From NCBI GenBank assembly GCA_018466975.1, contig CM031563.1, positions 1,178,001 through 1,242,000 of the forward strand: a stretch of DNA of 64,000 bases, given 5' to 3'. A model generated the notes under the pieces. That model worked only from the letters and a program-made list of their open reading frames with translations. It made no database searches and was not told where the DNA came from. This document shows positions 62,101 to 64,000 of the stretch, piece after piece (within the stretch, counting starts at the first letter, position 1; every line of letters begins with the position of its first letter). The stretch comes from Sparassis latifolia (taxonomy: Eukaryota; Basidiomycota; Agaricomycetes; Polyporales; Sparassidaceae). The position numbers were made by a program, and so were the translations under genes.

Positions 62101-64000
62101 GCGACAGCATCGCTAGCTGGAACAGTATCCACCATGATAGCGCTTTAGCTGTCTCTCCTGTCTCAGGGAACTCGTCTGGACAGCTCGTCTCGCCCGCAGA
62201 CACGGGAAGTCAGCCTTCTGCAAATGAGAGCGTAGTTTCCGTAGCGCTGTCGAGGCAGGAGTCCAAAGCTCAGGAGCCGGCTGCTGCTGCTGCTACCACC
62301 GTGGTGCATGATCGCAATTGGGAGATAGAGCTAGAGAATCTACTCAAGGTCAGAGCGCTGAGGAACCGTTCAGGCAATTGTTAATATTGATGTATTTATT
62401 CTATAGGAAATGTACACCGCGGTCAAGAACCAGCAGATCCTGCAGCCCGTTGGCAGCACGCTGCTGGCGCGGTCGTCGACCTCCTCGTTGAGCCCGCATG
62501 GTGTGATCACGCGGAATCGGAGCCTGCGGACTACTCAGCCAGACCGGCTCGCGAACTTAAAACGTGGCAGCATCCGCGGTCTCCAATCTATTCTTGGTGC
62601 ACAGGCAGGGATATCTCCTTACAGCAGCAATAGCAGCATCGACGGCCGTGCAAGCCCAGCTCCTAGTTTTGCCACGTCAAACGATGTGAGTGAACGGAAC
62701 GGCGGAAGCTCGTTACTATGTATTAATCGCACCGTCGCAGGGCATCGGCTCGACTGTATCATTCCTGACCCCCGCTATGGGCTTCGCGTCCAACCTCTCG
62801 CACACCATCATCCGTGAAGACAAGGAGGACGACAGCCACAGCATGCGCAGCGCCCGCTCGAATTCGACGGACATCAGCATCACCGACGAGGAGCTCGCGC
62901 TGCTCGGCCCGCCGTGGGCGAAGGAGGGCATGCTCTGCCGCAAGCAATACTGGGACTCGACGGGGAAGCGCGCCAAGTCCAAGGCGTGGCTTGACGTCTT
63001 CGTTGTCATCCAGAAGGGCGAGCTGAGTATGTTCACCTTTGGTGACCACGGCGGCGGCGGCACCGGCGTCGTCGGCGGTGGCAATTGGTTGGTGCGTGTA
63101 TTGCGTACGTTCAAGCGGGTCCGTCGCGCTTAATGGGAGTTTTAGGAAAATGCCGAGCCCGTCGGGAACGTGCTGCTCGCCCACTCGCTCGCGCATGCCC
63201 TGCCACCTCCGGGGTACAACAGGCAGCGCCCGCATTGCATGGTGCTGACGCTGGCCAGTGGGGGCGTGTATTTTTTCCAAGCGGGCACCGATGAGCTCGT
63301 TAATGAGTGGGTATCGACGTGCAACTACTGGGCGGCGAGGCAGAGCAAGGAGCCGCTCGCCGGGGGCGTGTCTAACATGGAGTATGGATGGAACCGCGTG
63401 ATGGACCCGCTCACGCGGATGCGCTCCATCTCCGAGGACAACTTCTCCGTGCGGGAGCAGGAGAACTCGGACGGGGTGAGCGTGCGCAGCGGGCGGAGCC
63501 GGTTCAAGGACCTCGCTGCGACGGTGCGGGCGGACAAGTCGCCATGGGCGGACAGAACGTTCATCAACGACTGGAACCCGCCTTTACCGCCGACGGTGCC
63601 GAGTAACCACGACGAGGAGACGCAGATGGAGGCGCTGCAGAAGCACGTGGCATCGCTGAAGGAGCACCTGAAGGACCACAACGAGCTGCGGGGGCCCATG
63701 ACCAATTTGGTGAGTTCCATAGATCATTCAAAAATTTCAAAACTTCTCGCGTGTGCGAGGCTTTGTTTGACTGATGCGACCCCCGAACGTTATACAGTAC
63801 CAGCCGCGCTCTTCCAATGCGGCGAAGGCGTTGTCGAACTGGGAGAAGCGGTCGCAGTACCTGCTCACGGAGATTGTCAAATACGAGTCGTACATCGACT
63901 CGCTGCAAGCTGCGATGACGCTACGGCTGAAAAGGCGTGGGGAGAAGGCGCTGGAGAGGGCGCTGGTGGTGTCGAGCCCGACGGAGGACGAGACCGTGGA
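59188..64000 (+). CDS. Sec7-PH domain Arf guanine-nucleotide exchange factor, 3' end beyond window
   Basis: Exons seen: (5' end uncertain) 59188-60060, 60116-60196, 60255-61507, 61561-61641, 61694-61809, 61858-62348, 62407-62685, 62741-63091, 63146-63709, 63798-64000+. About 1,430 codons lie in the window. There is no in-frame ATG at 59188 (the codon is GTG, with a stop upstream at 59137), so the first exon or start is still to be found. A long disordered N-terminal half ends in RVSRTDLDFEQALRAGGTVV-type and Ser-rich sequence, then a Sec7 domain: IALRHYMDFFDFSNLRLDLA, KGETQQVDRILTEFGRRYWD with the catalytic Glu finger, and VTYSLLLLNTDLHVAE. A PH domain follows (WAKEGMLCRKQYWD, AWLDVFVVIQKGELSMF, GGVYFFQAGTDELVNEW) and then a coiled-coil (ETQMEALQKHVASLKEHLKD). 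The set resembles yeast Syt1. It promotes Arf activation at the Golgi. Confidence 0.88.

Overview
The window is nuclear DNA of a filamentous basidiomycete, most likely a wood-decaying Agaricomycete. Genes are split by many 45-70 bp GT-AG introns. Recognisable products include a POIA1/PBI2-type I9 inhibitor, a GH5 mannanase, an AreA-type GATA factor, a complex I 21.3 kDa subunit and Agaricomycete-style Ty3/gypsy elements. Gene models were spliced by hand, and every complete model closes in frame. Two models are less certain: the TatSF1/Cus2 homolog (possible frameshift) and the 5' end of the Sec7 gene.

Layout. 1-2.3 kb: the 5' end of a 3-methyladenine DNA glycosylase gene (-), a complete small I9 inhibitor gene (+) and a truncated mannanase pseudogene (+). 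2.4-25.6 kb: a transposon island, mostly AT-rich and poor in CpG. It holds a 3.9 kb foldback element with a solo LTR in its right arm, an 834 bp foldback with tRNA-like A/B-box sequence in both arms, decayed gypsy pol remnants, and a three-level nest (LTR-like element, then a gypsy chromovirus, then a solo LTR) whose inner two insertions are marked by target-site duplications. 25.7-64 kb: a gene-dense block with an unrecognised protein (-), an F-box protein (-), GH5 mannanase (-), gamma-glutamyltransferase (-), a UPF0643 protein (-), complex I 21.3 kDa subunit (+), TatSF1/Cus2 (+), type II PI4-kinase (-), an SSU1/TehA-type transporter (-), signal peptide peptidase (+), a pepsin-like aspartic protease (+), a GATA nitrogen regulator (+) and a Sec7-PH Arf exchange factor (+, running off the window). 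A MITE nested in a palindrome lies at 47.9-48.6 kb. The stretch 50.6-55.1 kb has no gene that I can defend.

How the genes relate. This is ordinary eukaryotic gene order without operons. Several products fit a wood-decay or nutrient-scavenging life: secreted mannanase, secreted aspartic protease, protease inhibitor, glutathione salvage by GGT, sulfite or dicarboxylate efflux and a nitrogen-catabolite GATA regulator. PI4-kinase, Sec7 ArfGEF and signal peptide peptidase serve the secretory pathway. I saw no CRISPR array, rRNA, intact tRNA or biosynthetic cluster. The most notable material is the architecture of the island and some unusual splicing (a 30-nt intron, 7-nt and 9-nt exons, a GC-AG intron).
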